64,000 nucleotides of DNA, taken from NCBI RefSeq assembly GCF_029852145.1, contig NC_079979.1:1086501-1150500 (forward strand). The letters are read 5' to 3'. The stretch is from Microplitis mediator (taxonomy: Eukaryota > Arthropoda > Insecta > Hymenoptera > Braconidae). Positions within the stretch are counted from its first letter, which is position 1, and every line of letters starts with the position of its first letter. Shown here one piece after another: positions 21,539 to 34,011 of the stretch. Below the pieces are notes generated by a model. The model saw nothing but the letters and a program-made list of their open reading frames with translations. It was not told the origin of the DNA and searched no databases. Both the position numbers and the translations under genes were made by a program.

Positions 21539-22345
21539 AACTTCCCGCTAAGAAAATTGTAAATTTTCAAAAATTCGGGAAGTTATTGGTTTCGGTCCGA
21601 TTTACGAAAATCGAATTTCCATCAGATGTCGACGTTTCGAGGTCCTAGGATGCTATCCTGACTAATTTCACGATGATGTCCGAGTGTATGTATGTGTGTA
21701 CGTACGTACGTACGTACGTATGTATGTATGTAAATATTCATAACTCTTGAACGGATGAACCGATTTTGATCGTTGAGGTGTCATTCGACGCGGCTTGTTA
21801 ATGTCTTGAGGCCGTAGAAATTTGAATTTAATCGGTAGGGTGCGTTCAGAGATATTTCAAAAATAAAATTTTTTTAAAAATGTTTTATTTGGATAACTTC
21901 CAATTTGCTCGATGGATTGATTCCAAAATCTAATCAGCTCTAAAACTCTATAAGCCGCGTCGAATGCCACCTTAACCATCAAAATCGGTTTATTCGTTCA
22001 AGAGAAACCGTTGACGAAAGAATTCAAAAAAAATTTATTCCTTGGTTTTTTTGAAATTTCTCAAAAACGGCTGAATAAATCAATTTCAAAATTCGACCAG
22101 CTTTAGAACTTGATAAAACGCGTCGATTGCCACCTCAACCATCAAAATCGGTTAATTCGTTCGCGAGATATCGTGGAAGAAAGAAATGCTAAAAAATGGT
22201 TTTTTACAAAACAATGGCATACAAAAGTATTTGCGAGCTCGAAAATATATTCACAATAATGTTTTCAAGCTCAGCGAGCTCGAAAACAGCGGGAAGTTTT
22301 GGGGCTGGCCCGCAGGGTCAACTGACAGACCGATTTTTTTTTTAT
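21539..22345 (+). mobile_element. Family X repeat, near-complete short form
   Basis: Starts AACTTCCCGCTAAGAAAATTG and has an inverted CGGGAAGTT just after. Next come a GTAC/GTAT microsatellite (about 21693-21732) and repeated modules with CGCGTCGAATGCCACC and ATCAAAATCGGTT-ATTCGTT. It ends with GAGCTCGAAAA inverted words, GGGGCTGGCCCGCAGGGTCA and poly-T after GACCGA. The copy at the equivalent site of gene G (36987-37640) shows that insertion preceded the segmental duplication. Confidence 0.75.
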
Positions 22346-23347
22346 GCATTGAATGTTAATTTTGATTAAAAACGATCGATATCTTTACTTCTATTATTTG
22401 GAAGTAAATCAATAAAGGGGTAAAAAAATCGGTTATAAACTGGACCTTATAGTTTGAGAATAATATCTAGTCTCAATCTCCAAGGCTTTTCAATAATTTA
22501 TTTTTTGAATCAAAACAATCAAACATTTTTATAAATTTTGTATTGTCCCTTACATCAGTCTATCCAATATCTCAGAAACTTTTGATTCTAGATCGAACTC
22601 TGACCTCTAAAAATTGAAGGTAAAAGTCTTGATTTGAAAATTAGTCCAACCGCATGTCTTAATTCTTATAGCTTTCCACGTTATGGATGTTTGAAGTTTC
22701 AAAAATAAATTTTTACCATAACTGTAAATTGGATTTTCTGCCATCTCTATCTATATTAGGGGGGCGCAAAAAAACCGACAATTTTTTTCTTTTTTTTCGA
22801 TCTCGCATGAAAATTCGTTGTTTTACAATGTCTTGAGAAGCTTCTCCAAAAATCAGCACAACAAAATATTTTTAAGAGGTCGCTCACGAGTTTTTAAAAT
22901 ATCACAAATGATCGAAATTCGGATTTTTATTCCTAAATTTTTTCTTTCTCGTGGCAGCAATAGTTTATATTTGTAAAATCATGACTATGCTGAAAATTTC
23001 AGCGCAAAATTTAAATATAATTTAATTTAATCTTATAATCTATTGGTCCTAGGCGGATTTCCTTGCAATAAAAATTGTGGCCAGAAGTCTTATTTTCAAA
23101 GCAAGCCCAATCCCCTTTCTTAATTTTCATAAGTATCTAAGTTATTGATTCCTAAAGTTGAGAAAATTTTTTAACAAACTATGACAAGGAAAAATATATT
23201 ACACAATAATGACCATTTTTTATTGTGATAGCGCAATACTATTTATTCATGTGTTTATGCGTCTTATATAATTTTACTTGGAGGAATAATTTAATAGATG
23301 TTGAAATTAAATTATTGAAACCTCGAATTGGAAATTCCACCAATTGT

Positions 23348-25104
23348 TTATTTTGGCCAACAACTCCCATCGAGGCCATTTAAAAAGCAGTTAAATCCTT
23401 CACAGCACCCGCTGTTGCTAAGACACTGTAATTAAAATTCTTACATTAAAGAAAGGAATATCATCAGATTTACTTTTCTTAATTTCATTAGGTACAGGCT
23501 CGACGATGAATTATGAGAGCAGTTCCTATATTTATAAGAATAGTTCCTATAATAGTATGGAAACAGTTCCCACAATGCTATTGGAATAGTTCCTATACCA
23601 TTATTGCAATCATTCCCATAATATTATGGGAATGGTTCCCATGCCATTATGGGTATGTTCCCATAACGATATAGAAATAGTTTCCATACCGTTACGGGAA
23701 TAGTTCCCATGCCATTATGGGAATGAATCTCATGCCATTATGGGAATGGTTCCCATAACGATATAGAAATAGTTTCCATACCGTTACGGGAATAGTTCCC
23801 ATGCCATTATGGGAATAAATCTCATATCATTACGGGAATGGTTCCCATGCCATTACGGGAATGGTTCCCATGCCATTATGGGAATGATTTCCATGCCATT
23901 ATGAGAATGGTTCCCACAATGATATAGGAATAGCTCCCATATCATTATAGGAATGGTTTCCGTAATATTATAGGAACGGTTCCCATGCCATTATTAGAAC
24001 GGTTCCCATGACATTATGGGAACGAATCCCATGCCATTATGAGAACAAATCTCATGCCATTATTGGAACGGTTCCCATAATGATATAGGAATAGTTCCCA
24101 TGATGATATAGAAATAGTTCCCATGATAATATAGGAATAGTTTCCATGATGATATAGGAATAGTTTCCATATCATTATGGGAATGGTTTCCGTAATATTA
24201 TAGAAACGGTTCCCATGCCATAATTAGAACGGTTACCACGCCCTTATGGGAACAAATCCCATGCAATTATTGGAAGGTTCCCATGCCATTATGGGAATGG
24301 TTCCCATAACGATATAGAAATAGTTCCCATACCATTATGGGAATGGTTCCCATAATGATGTAAAAATAGTTCCCATATCCTTATGGGAATGGTTTCCGTA
24401 ATATTATAGAAACGGTTCCCATGCCATCTTTAGAACGGTTCCCATGCCATTATGGGAACGAATCCTATGCCATTATGGGAACGAATCCCATGCCGTTATG
24501 GGAATGGTTTCCATGCCATTATGGGAATGGTTCCCATAACTATATAGAAAAAGTTCCTATACCATTGCGGGAATGATATAGAAGTAGTTTTTATAATATC
24601 ATGGGAACGGTTCCCATATTAGCGAAGGATCTATTCTTATATATTATGGGAACCATCCCTATAATAGTATGGGTATAATTCCTGTACTAGTATGGGTATA
24701 ATACCTATAATAGTACGGGTATAATTCCTTTAACATTATGGGAAGTATTTCCATAATCCATAGCAAGAGTTCCCCTAATTTTCTTTCCGTGCAGTTTCAT
24801 ATGCTTCAAAAAGTAGAGAAACGGTTAAAAGTTAGCGAGATACCCGAAAAAAAAGCGAGCATTTATGAATCGCAAATTCGTCGCTTTCGCACCTAAGTAG
24901 GTGTGCAAAAATCTTCTTTAATTTTTTTTTCTGTTGGAATTGAAATTCTCAAATGTTCAGTTGCGACAATCTTTTATTATAACTCTATACGTAAGAAATC
25001 TTTAAACTTACTGGTTTATAATAACAAGCTTCGTCAATCTTTTCATTCACCACAAGCCCAATCAATAACGTAAATATTGATAACAGTAAAATAATTTTTG
25101 ACAT
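23348..25104 (-). CDS. Knottin-like secreted peptide gene E
   Basis: Exon 1 is 25012-25104 (31 codons, ending NEKIDEACYYKP). Exon 2 is 23348-23425 (25 codons plus stop). The phase-0 intron is 23426-25011, GTAAGT to ATTACAG. The spacing is C-X4-C-X5-CC-X4-C-X8-C with WPK end. The coding sequence is identical base for base to gene H in both exons. Exon 2 starts CLSNSGCCEGFN, shared with H and J; the last loop (LNGLDGS region) is shared only with H. AATAAA at 23247-23242. Confidence 0.85.
23500..24790. repeat. 23-bp palindromic satellite, about 1.3 kb (gene E intron)
   Basis: Same units as in gene D. It matches the gene H array almost unit for unit, except that H has an extra block of about 138 bp near 39680-39820. 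Confidence 0.9.
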
Positions 25105-25514
25105 TTTGATTTTCTTCGTTGACTTTTAAAACTAAAACATGTATTTAACTTTAATTAATAATTCCGTTGAAACTATTGCATTTACAAGAAACATCATAAT
25201 TACTTTTTTTATCGGGAATTTAGTTCTCTAAAATCTTTATTCCTGTCATTTTTTTCATATCTCTAATAGTTTATCCGTTATTTTGATTTAAAAATAAATA
25301 AATCGTTAAATCGGTTCGAATTCAATTTTTTCGATCGTGGTTATGAAAGTTATAAATTACAGGCAAACTATTATAGATAGGTTAAAAAAGTACTGAAATG
25401 AATTTGTAGGGAATAAAATTTTCTAAAAAAAAGTGACTCGATTTTTTTTTCATAAGATCAATAATTTCAAAGTTATGTATGATTGAAAATATAAAAGCTA
25501 AAATAATTTCTTAC

Positions 25515-25593
25515 CGATCGTTGATGTTTGTCAAGGTTTTGGTAACTTCTGTCGACTATGCTATCAATGGGAGCAGCAAGCGAATTTTAAATA
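25515..25593 (-). promoter_or_regulatory. Gene E promoter and noncoding first exon
   Basis: TATTTAAA... read from 25593 down to 25586 on the minus strand. The exon ends CGATCG|GTAAG at 25515/25514. Confidence 0.7.
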
Positions 25594-26862
25594 CCTAACG
25601 ATTACCCTCACCATCAAATTCAACAAATATTTTACTTATCAACCGGTCGCTAAATGTTGCATAACTTGCGTCAGAGACGGAAAATAAAAGTTATCAATTT
25701 CAGAACGATTATTTTGTGAATAGAATTTTTATCAGAAAAATGGCCTGAGCTGATTGGCTGTTTGTCGATATCGGTATCACGAGTTTTCAAGTACAAAGTA
25801 ATTATAAACAAAAACAAATTACGTTGTAAAAAAAATATAATTTTTTTTTTATGCTTTGAATGTTAATTTTGATTAAAAACGATCGATATCTTACTTCTAT
25901 TATTTGGAAGTAAATCAGTAAAGGGGTAAAAAAATCGGTTATAAACTGGACTTTATAGTTTAAGAATAATATCTAGTCTCAATCTCCAAGGCTTTTAAAT
26001 AATTTATTTTTTGAATTAAAACAATCGAACATTTTTATAAATTTTGTATTGTCCCTCACAATAGTCTATCCATATAGATCAAAATCTCAGAAACTTTTCA
26101 TTCTAGATCGAACTCTGACCTCTAAAAATTGAAGGTAAAAGTCTTGATTTGAAAATTAGTCCAACCGCATGTCTTAATTCTAATAGCTTTCCACGTTATG
26201 GATGTTTGAAGTTTTAAAAATAAATTTTTACCATAACTGTAAATTGGATTTTCTGCCATCTCTATCTATATTAGGGGGGCGCAAAAAAACCGACAATTTT
26301 TTTCTTTTTTTTCGATCTCGCATGAAAATTCGTTGTTTTACAATGTTTTGAGAAGCTTCTCCAAAAATCAGCACAATAAAATATTTTTAAGAGGTCGCTC
26401 ACGAATTTTTAAAATATCACAAATGATCGAAATTCGGATTTTTATTTCTAAATTTTTTCTTTCTCGTGGCAGCAATAGTTTATATTTGTAAAATCATGAC
26501 TATGCTGAAAATTTCAGCGCAAAATTTAAATATAATTTAATTTAATCTTATAATCTATTGGTCCTAGGCGGATTTCCTTGCAATAAAAATTGTGGCCAGA
26601 AGTCTTATTTTCAAAGCAAGCCCAATCCCCTTTCTTAATTTTCATAAGTATCTAAGTTATTGATTCCTAAAGGAGAATAAATTTTTTAACAAACTATGAC
26701 AAGGAAAAATATATTACAAAATAATGACCATTTTTTATTTTGATAGCGCAATACTATTTATTCATTTGTTTATGCGTCTTACATAATTCTACTTGGAGGA
26801 ATAATTTGATAGATGTTGAAATTAAATTATTGAAATCTCGAATTGGAAATTCCACCAATTGT

Positions 26863-26940
26863 TTATTTTGGCCAACAACTCCTCTCGAAGCCTCCGAAAG
26901 AGCAGTAGAGTCCTTCACAGCACCCTTTCATGCTAGAACA
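26863..26940 (-). pseudogene. Gene F exon 2 without an exon 1
   Basis: Intact 25-codon exon plus stop, with TTTAATTACAG acceptor, C-X5-CC-X4-C-X8-C spacing, CSSMKGCCEGLY start and WPK end, and AATAAA at 26762-26757. Upstream on the minus strand the satellite is cut at about 27207 by foreign sequence. No signal-peptide exon is present anywhere before the F promoter at 33933-34011. Either the gene lost exon 1, or this exon is used by splicing from a more distant exon 1, which would be in frame because every junction is phase 0. Confidence 0.7.
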
Positions 26941-27009
26941 CTGTAATTAAAATTCTTACATTAAAGAAAGAAATATCATCAGATTAACGTTTCTAAATTT
27001 CATGAGGAA

Positions 27010-27207
27010 CAGGTTCGACGATGAATTATGGGAGCAGGTCCTATATTTATAGGAATAGTTCCTATAATAGTTTGGAAACGGTTCCCACAATGCTATTGGA
27101 ATAGTTCCTATACCATTATTGCAATCATTCCCATAATATTATGGGAATGGTTCCCATGCCATTACGGGAATGGTTTCCATAATGATTTAGAAATAGTTCC
27201 TATACCA
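27010..27207. repeat. Satellite remnant (gene F intron)
   Basis: Only about 200 bp of the palindromic satellite remain before the array stops abruptly in unrelated sequence. Confidence 0.85.
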
Positions 27208-28196
27208 TTTTGGAGACATTGTTGATTATTATATTCGTTTATTCAATTAATCAAGAATTAATAGTGGTATTATAATATTACAAACAAAGCACTACAAAGG
27301 TTATTTCAAACGATGATGTGATCTTTAATACTCCACTACGAGTAATAGAAAATTATTATATTTTTAAACTTTTAAGGACCTTTTCCGTAAAAGGCAGACT
27401 CTACTTAAAATTTGAAATATAATGTACCCTATATAATTTCTATATTGTAGAATAATGTACATTCTCTGTTAAAACTATACTATAGAATCTACAAGATAAT
27501 ATATCTTTGTAAATGCACTACAAGATTGTATACTACAACGCAAGCACTCTATTCACTCTAAATCGAATATCTATATAAGTATGAGAGAGTCAGAAATATA
27601 GTTTGTAATACGATGGTGCACTACAGTTTCTGTAAATTCAGCCAACATGTACGTCTGTACCTCTCTACTAATCCCACGAACGGCCACAGCAAACCTAACA
27701 AAAGTGAACAATAAATTTTTATTGCAGGGATTAAAAAACCTTAACTATGATGAAAATTTGACTAACATATGTCTGATGGCACAAAAATATCAAATACTTC
27801 AAGTACCTACACGACTTCCCAGAAAATAAATTTTAATTTTCGTTAAATACCTTAAAACTTTTAGTTTTTTAAATATTTTTACAAATTTCATAATGTTTCA
27901 TAATATGTCATAATTTCCCTTATATTTTTTTTGGTAATTTTTGAAATTCACGATGTTTTTGCATTCTAAACCGATTCATAGCCAATCGTTTTTCTATTTT
28001 AAAACCATCCTTAATTGTTAAGTATTTGAAGCGGTATATATCGATTTAACATAAAATCGATCAAACAAAAAATTTCCGAATATTTAAACAAAAAACGATT
28101 AAAAATATTAACTTTAAAAGTTAGAAATAAAACTTCTCTCAAACGCACACTCCAGTGTAGATAAATGAAATGTTTTCGTGCTTGTATAATATTTTT
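27208..28196. other. Unrecognised AT-rich insertion in gene F
   Basis: Not related to other parts of the window as far as I can see. It contains degenerate TATAGAATCTACAA/TTGTAGATTC-like words at 27400-27600. A 60-codon plus-strand frame (27647-27829) has a possible splice acceptor inside it (TTTTTATTGCAG at 27717-27728). I do not recognise the frame and do not call it a gene. Confidence 0.35.
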
Positions 28197-28990
28197 AACT
28201 TCCCGCTAAGAAAATTGTAAATTTTCAAAAATTCGGGAAGTTATTGGTTTCGGTCCGATTTACGAAAATCGAATTTCCATCAGATGTCGACGTTTTGAGG
28301 TCCTAGGAAGCTATTCTGACTAATTTCAAGATGATGTCCGAGTGTATGTATGTGTGTATGTACGTATGTAAATACCTGTATCTTTTGAACGGATGAACCG
28401 ATTTTGAACTTTAAGGTGCCATTCGACGCGGATTGTCAATATCTCGAAGCCGAGAGAAAATTGAGCTTGATCGGTAGGGCTCGTTCAGAGATATTCCAAA
28501 AATAAAGTTTTTTCAAAAATGTTTTTTTTGGATAACTTTTAATGTGCTCGATGGATTCATTCCAAAATAGACTGGGCTCTAGAGCTTTATAAGCCGCGTC
28601 GAATGCCACCTCAACCAACAAAATCGGTTCATTCGTTCAAGAGAAACCGCTGTCGAAAGAATTAAAAAAAAAAATTTTTTTTATTTTTCCTGAAATATCT
28701 CAAAAACGACTCGATAAATCGATTTCAAAATTTGATCAGCTTTAGAACTTGACAAAACGCGTCGATTGCCGCCTCAACCATCAAAATCGGTTAATTCGTT
28801 CGCGAGATATCGTGGGAGAAAGAAATGCTAAAAAATGGTTTTTTACAAAACAATGGCATACAAAAGTATTTGCGAGCTCGTAGAGCTCGAAAATGTATTC
28901 ACAATAGTGTTTTCGAGCTCAACGAGCTCGAAAACAGCGGGAAGTTTTGGGGCTGGCCCGCAGGGTCAACTGACAGACCGATTTTTTTTT
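28197..28990 (+). mobile_element. Family X repeat, near-complete short form
   Basis: Same start, microsatellite (short GTAT run at about 28345-28370), modules and GGGCTGGCCCGCAGGGTCA tail as the copy at 21539. Minus-strand frames in it (28436-28621) occur because the module is conserved, not because it is a gene. Confidence 0.75.
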
Positions 28991-29039
28991 TAATGAAATA
29001 ATAAGTAGTAAGTACTCAAGTCTTATCCCCACCACATCC

Positions 29040-29555
29040 TTATATTTTGATGACAGCTCTACGCAAAAGAAAAAAATTTCACTTATGGGAAATAAGATTT
29101 TGCCTAGCTAAGTACCCATAAACTGGGCAACGAGTATTGTCGTAGTAAAATACCCGAAGTGGCTAACCCAGCCAGGGACACGAAATTTTTTCCATTCAAG
29201 TACCCGGCCAGGTACCTGTGGACTGGGCGATAAGTTTTTCAATAGTCAATCACCCGAAATGGTCAACGCATCCAGGGATATAAAAATTCGCCTGTTCAGA
29301 AACCCGACCAGGTAAGTACCAACCGGGTGACAAGTCTTGCCGTAGTAAAAAGCCCAGGCGGGCCAATGCAACCGGGGACATAATAATTTGCCCGTTCAGG
29401 CACCCGGCTTGGTACCTGCCAGCCAGGCTAAAGTTTTTCCCCTGGCCGGGCAATCTCTAAGGTTCATATAATCAGGGCCTCAGATATTCCCCCGACCAGG
29501 CGCTGTTTTGTAATCGGGCAAGCCCGGACAAATTTCTACCAGAGTTGTAGGAAAT
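29040..29555. repeat. GC-richer word array (CCCGGCCAGGTACCTG-type)
   Basis: About four degenerate units of about 120 bp, each with ACCCGGCCAGGTA-C, ACTGGGCGA-AAG, GTAGTAAAA-CCCG and CAGGGACA-AA. The base composition is unlike the flanks, which are nearly pure AT. Minus-strand frame 29250-29453 is a repeat product. Confidence 0.65.
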
Positions 29556-30135
29556 TTAATAAGATTTTATAAAATTGTATAAACTTTTATACAATTTCAT
29601 AAAATTATATAAATTTTTATACAATTTCATAAAATTTTATAAATTTTTATACAATCTTATACAATTTTATAAAGTAAGATCTTAGTGAGGGAAGCAATAA
29701 TTGAATAAAATTTGATATAATTGTATAAAATTTTATACGATTTCATAAAATTATATAAAATTTTATACAATTTTATACAATTCTACATAATTTTATGAAG
29801 TAAGTACTTAGAAGAGAAGTAATATTTAGATGAAATTTTATAAAATGTTATCAAGTTGTATACGATTTCATAAAATTATATGCAATCTTATGAAATCTTA
29901 TACAAATTTATTCAATTTTATAAAGTAAGATCTCAAAAAGGGAGTAATAATTAGATAAAATTTTACATAATTGTATGAAATTTTATTAAATTTTATAAAG
30001 TTTTATACGATTTCATAAAACTTCAGAGAATTTGATGTCAATATTGCATCTAGTGTGGGGTAGCATTTTGTAAAATTTGATAAAATTTCACACAATTTTA
30101 TAAAGTTTATTACAAATAATTATAAAAATTGTTAG
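29556..30135. repeat. TTTTATAAAATT word array
   Basis: Units of TTTTATACAATTTTATAAA vary degenerately, with a longer period marked by AAGTAAGATCTTAG-like segments at about 29675, 29795 and 29920. From 30135 to 30480 there is only AT-rich sequence with no feature. Confidence 0.65.
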
Positions 30136-30506
30136 AAATATAAAGTAAATATACAAAATTTTCAATGGCCATAAACAAAATAAATTTCATTTTTGCAGGC
30201 AAAATATGGTGATAAACAAACATGAAAATTATATTATAAAAAATATAATTGATTACCTAAATATATACGTCGTTACTCAAGGAAAAGTTCAAAGGTTTTG
30301 CCATTAATTCAAAAATATAAATCATTAAAAATCAATAAATTTAATTAATTTTAAAATTTTATGACCATTAAACAATCGATAATTGAATTATTCAAATCAT
30401 TTTTTTATATACAATTATAAATTAATACTATGAAATATTGCTGATAAGAGTTCATGAGTATTATAAGTGACCAATGGACGAGTGGAGCAAACTACGATTC
30501 TTCAAT

Positions 30507-30555
30507 AATAAAAGTTAAGCAGCATCGAGGTTGGACATTAATTGGATGGGTGACC
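30507..30555 (+). repeat. 5S rRNA-derived segment
   Basis: AAAGTTAAGCAGCATCGAGG followed about 10 bases later by TTGGATGGGTGACC matches the conserved internal-promoter region of eukaryotic 5S rRNA (xxGTTAAGCA-CGTCGGG ... TTGGATGGGTGACC). The 5' half and 3' end of a 5S gene are absent, so it is a 5S-derived SINE or pseudogene piece. Confidence 0.65.
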
Positions 30556-30558
30556 CAT

Positions 30559-30806
30559 CCCGGAAAAAAATCATTTTATAAAACTTTATAAAATTATATA
30601 AAATTTTGCAAAATTTTATAAAACTTTATACTGAAAATGGCCTGGTAATATTTTATGAAATTTTACGAAATTTTATAAATTTTTATAAAACTTTATAAAA
30701 TTGTACCAGGCCATTTTCAGTATAAAATTTTATAAAATGTTAGTACTAAAATTTTGTAAAATTTTATAAAATTTTATGAACTTTTATAAAAAAATTTTTT
30801 CCCGGG
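30559..30806. mobile_element. 248-bp word-array element, TIR CCCGG(G)AAAAAAAT
   Basis: Starts CCCGGAAAAAAAT and ends ATTTTTTTCCCGGG-type. AT flanks both sides. The interior is TTTATAAAATTTTATAAA words with an inverted AAATGGCCTGGTA/TACCAGGCCATTT pair. It is inserted directly after a 5S-derived segment. Confidence 0.55.
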
Positions 30807-31689
30807 ATCATATATGATTATATAAAATCTCATATAATCTTACAAAATTTTTATAAAATTCGATGTAACTTCATATAAGGTTATATATAACATTATAAAA
30901 TTACAAGAGCACGTTTTATGTGGTTATACATAATCATGTATGATCATATGAAATCTTATATGACCTTATAAATTTCTTCTAAGAATTCAGATAATTAATA
31001 CAAATTTATGTGATTTTATATGAAGTTATAAATAAATTTGTATGATTACAAAAGAGTTTGATACGGTCATATAAAATCATATATGATTATATAAAAGTTT
31101 ATATAGTTTTATGATTCTTATATATAAATTTCTATGGTCTTATAAGCAGGTTATCTTAAAGAAACTTGTAATTTGATCTAAAACACAAATGTGTAAAATT
31201 TGATCATATTTGGTGCATTATTCATGTAGGATGTATCAATTTGTTCATTTAATTTAAGTAATGCTATAGATTGTTAAATACTTATAAGGGTAAAGCAGAC
31301 TAGAGTACCAGACGGCAATCAAGAGATCATCAAAGTTGAGCAGCATTGAAGTAGGACATTAGTTGGATGGGTCACCCCTTGGCAAAATAGCAATTAACCG
31401 ATAGGTGTTTTTTTTTTTTTTTTTTTTTATTCATGCATAATTATGAATAATTATATATCATCAAATCCTGCCAATTTCGAGATCTAGTAATATATAAGCT
31501 ATTGTATATATGATTAAGTAAAATCATTTTTTCCCGGGTATATATAACTTTATATGATTATATAAGATTTTATAAAGTCATATAAGTTTTTATAGGGCCA
31601 ATTTCATGATAAGACTTTATATGATTTTATATGAGTCACTTTTGTATGATTTATATATGATCATATAAGAACTTTTTTTCCCGGATATA
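30807..31689. repeat. TATATGATTATATAAA word array
   Basis: Degenerate TATATGATCATATA words to about 31130 and again 31480-31680, split by a unit containing a second 5S-like segment. Ends in ...TTTTTTCCCGG (31669-31684) and an internal TTTTTTCCCGGG at 31527-31538, the same end type as other word-array elements. Confidence 0.55.
31324..31384 (+). repeat. Second 5S rRNA-derived segment
   Basis: GATCATCAAAGTTGAGCAGC, GGACATTAGTTGGATGGGT and CCCCTTGGCAAA align in order with the 5S block GATCACCGAAGTTAAGCA ... TTGGATGGGTGACC ... CTTGGGAA. A poly-T run follows at 31411-31428. It is more complete than the copy at 30507. Confidence 0.7.
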
Positions 31690-33070
31690 AGTATGGCCCG
31701 AGTCAAAATTAAAAAGGTGATTCGAGTCTCCAAATCCTACACGAGGGTAAGGAGGTTCAAATCATCTTATCAGAATATGAAGATCCATGCATAAAAAAGG
31801 TGATTTGAACCTAAACCTGGTAACTTTGTTCACTTTTATCAACTTTAAGTTCAAATCATCTTCATAAAAACGTAAAATAAGCCTCCAGAACCTACATCCG
31901 AAGATCGAGAAAGACTTTCATTGGATCGCGTACAATTGATAAAGAAACAAAAGGGAAAAAGAGGCCACTAATTAGAAATGACCACCATGATCGAAAAAAA
32001 TTTGAAAATTAAAAATTCCAAAAATAATTGCTTAGTAATAAATGTTTTGTTGTAAGTTAAAAAATAATAAAATTTAAAATATTAATAATAATAGCTAAAG
32101 TTACACGAGTAGGTGTTCGAATAGAATAGTACTAAGTCATTCTAAACTCGAATTGAATAATTAGAACCTTTAACTTTTCAGCATATGATTAATGAATTAT
32201 TTTATGTGAGCACTAAATACAACCGATGTATTGGAAAAGTTGAACTGCCATAGGATTTGAAAAAAACTGCTGAAAACTAATCAGCTGCCGCCGGGATTCG
32301 AAACCACGACCTTACGAATATGAAGCACAACCACTGCCGCACTGCTACTCGGACGCTCACGATCAGTTGGAAATATCTTTCTGCTTTTAGAACGCAGATA
32401 TTATAATAACAATAATATTATGCTAAAGAATCAAGCTCATTCGAATTTACAGATTAAAAGTATGGTAGGCATTAGAGGGTTAAAATATATCTTTTTAAAA
32501 AAGTGATCAAGTCCTCCATCCGATTCTTCTAGGGTATTGAGGACTTGAATAGCATTTTAAAATATATGGTCGGCCATGGAGGATTAAAATACCATTTTAA
32601 AAAAGTGATTTACTTCTCCGTACGCTACTTTTAGGACATCGAGGACTTGAATAACATATTAATATGGATACTGTTCTGCACCCGACTCAGTACGGTGCTC
32701 GAAGAAAATGCTCGATTGTGGTGCAGCACCACATTGATTACTGTGCGGAACCTGACTGAGTGATATGCACACACGGTTTCGTCAGGTCATGCACAGTAAT
32801 CAGTGTGGTGCTGTAATAATAAATGATTCAATAAATATAATTACTCTCTAAACATGAATTAGTGAAAATAAGTGAATATTCACTAATTCAAAGTTCTAAT
32901 CGAACCACTAATTTCAAAAAACGGCTCGATTGGCACTCAGAATTAGTGAATATTCACTTATTTTTACTAATTCATGTTTAGAGAGTAGAATATTTTCAAT
33001 TAAATTATGTGATAAATCCTGAATGATTCAATCAAAACATGTTTTATCCCTGAACATAATTCAAAACGTG
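31690..33070. mobile_element. Composite repeat shared with gene C (F copy)
   Basis: Same order as 12970-14345: AAAAAGGTGATTCGAG array, tRNA-like block at 32285-32353 (minus), AAAAAGTGATCAAGTCC array, GCAGCACCACATTGAT inverted repeat and 144-bp hairpin at 32843-32986. It is followed by the same gene intron sequence and the F promoter, but on its far side (below 31690) the exon 1 region expected from gene C is missing. Confidence 0.75.
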
Positions 33071-33075
33071 TTATT

Positions 33076-33753
33076 CCCGTGAAAAAATATTCTGATCAGG
33101 CTTGATATGAGCTGATAAGGCCATATCAAAATTTTTGATATATTCATATCTGGCCTGATATGATCTGATATGTCCATATTTGATTTTTGATAGGTCCTGA
33201 TCTGGCCTGATATGAAAATTGGCCATATCAGGCCAGATCAAGCCTTATCAATTTGATATGTCTATATCAGACTTGATATAACTTGATAAGCTCATATATA
33301 ATGTTATATTTATTTCTAATAGGTCCTGATATGGCCTGATATAACCTTATAAAGTTATATATACTTTGATATACTTAAAAAAAAAATCCCTGATCAGGCT
33401 TGATATAACTTGATATGACTTTATATAGTCTGATATATATATATATATATAAATTGATATACCTGTGAATAAAAATCCTGATCAGACTTGATATAATTTG
33501 ATAATCCTTTATAGAGGTTAAAAATATCAAGTTACCTCAAATTGTATTCGAAAAGATGTGTCATGAAAGTTGAACACGATAGATTTTTTTATACACAATA
33601 AAAATTTATTGATATTTATTTTTTGCATATTTTTTTTAAATAAATTTGGTCTGATATATAGTCTGATATACTTATATCAAAGCATATATAGTCTGATATG
33701 GCCAATTTCCATATCAGGCCTGATATAGTCTGATCAGAATATTTTTTCACGGG
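33076..33753. mobile_element. 678-bp word-array element, TIR CCCGTGAAAAAATATTCTGA
   Basis: Both ends read CCCGTGAAAAAATATTCTGA inward. The interior is built of GATATGGCCTGATATGA / CTGATCAGGCTTGATATAA words. Genes C and K lack it at the same position (CACGTTTTG-TTATGAC... around 14341-14355), confirming a discrete insertion. Confidence 0.8.
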
Positions 33754-33932
33754 TTTCCATATTTTAAATCGTTTTAACCGACTTGAAATTAGCTTATTTT
33801 GACGGGCTATACAGACACTGAAACTTCAAGTTTCGATGCTGGTATCATGAAAAAAAGTATTCGTTTTTCTTTCATACAATCGATAGTTTCAAAGTTATAA
33901 TTAAAAATATAAAAGCTAAAATAATATCTTAC

Positions 33933-34011
33933 CGATCGTTGATGTTTGTCAAGGTTTTGGTAACTTCTGTCGTCTTTGTAATCAGTAGGAGCAGCAAGCG
34001 AACTTTAAATA
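33933..34011 (-). promoter_or_regulatory. Gene F promoter and noncoding first exon
   Basis: TATTTAAA at 34011-34004 (minus). CGATCG|GTAAG donor at 33933/33932. Both look intact even though no matching exon 1 is found below it. Confidence 0.6.

Noticed and set aside
26740..26946. Plus-strand frames over exon 2 of the cluster genes (also 35155-35361, 42171-42554, 59730-59969; minus-strand shadow 52849-53088)
   Set aside because: Antisense shadows of the minus-strand (or, for J, plus-strand) second exon. The cysteine pattern, splice site and stop are on the other strand.
27647..27829. Plus-strand 60-codon frame as a gene
   Set aside because: Unrecognised, lies in an insertion, and an apparent splice acceptor interrupts it; no supporting context.
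30507..30555. Functional 5S rRNA gene
   Set aside because: Only the internal promoter half is recognisable; the 5' half and terminator are missing.
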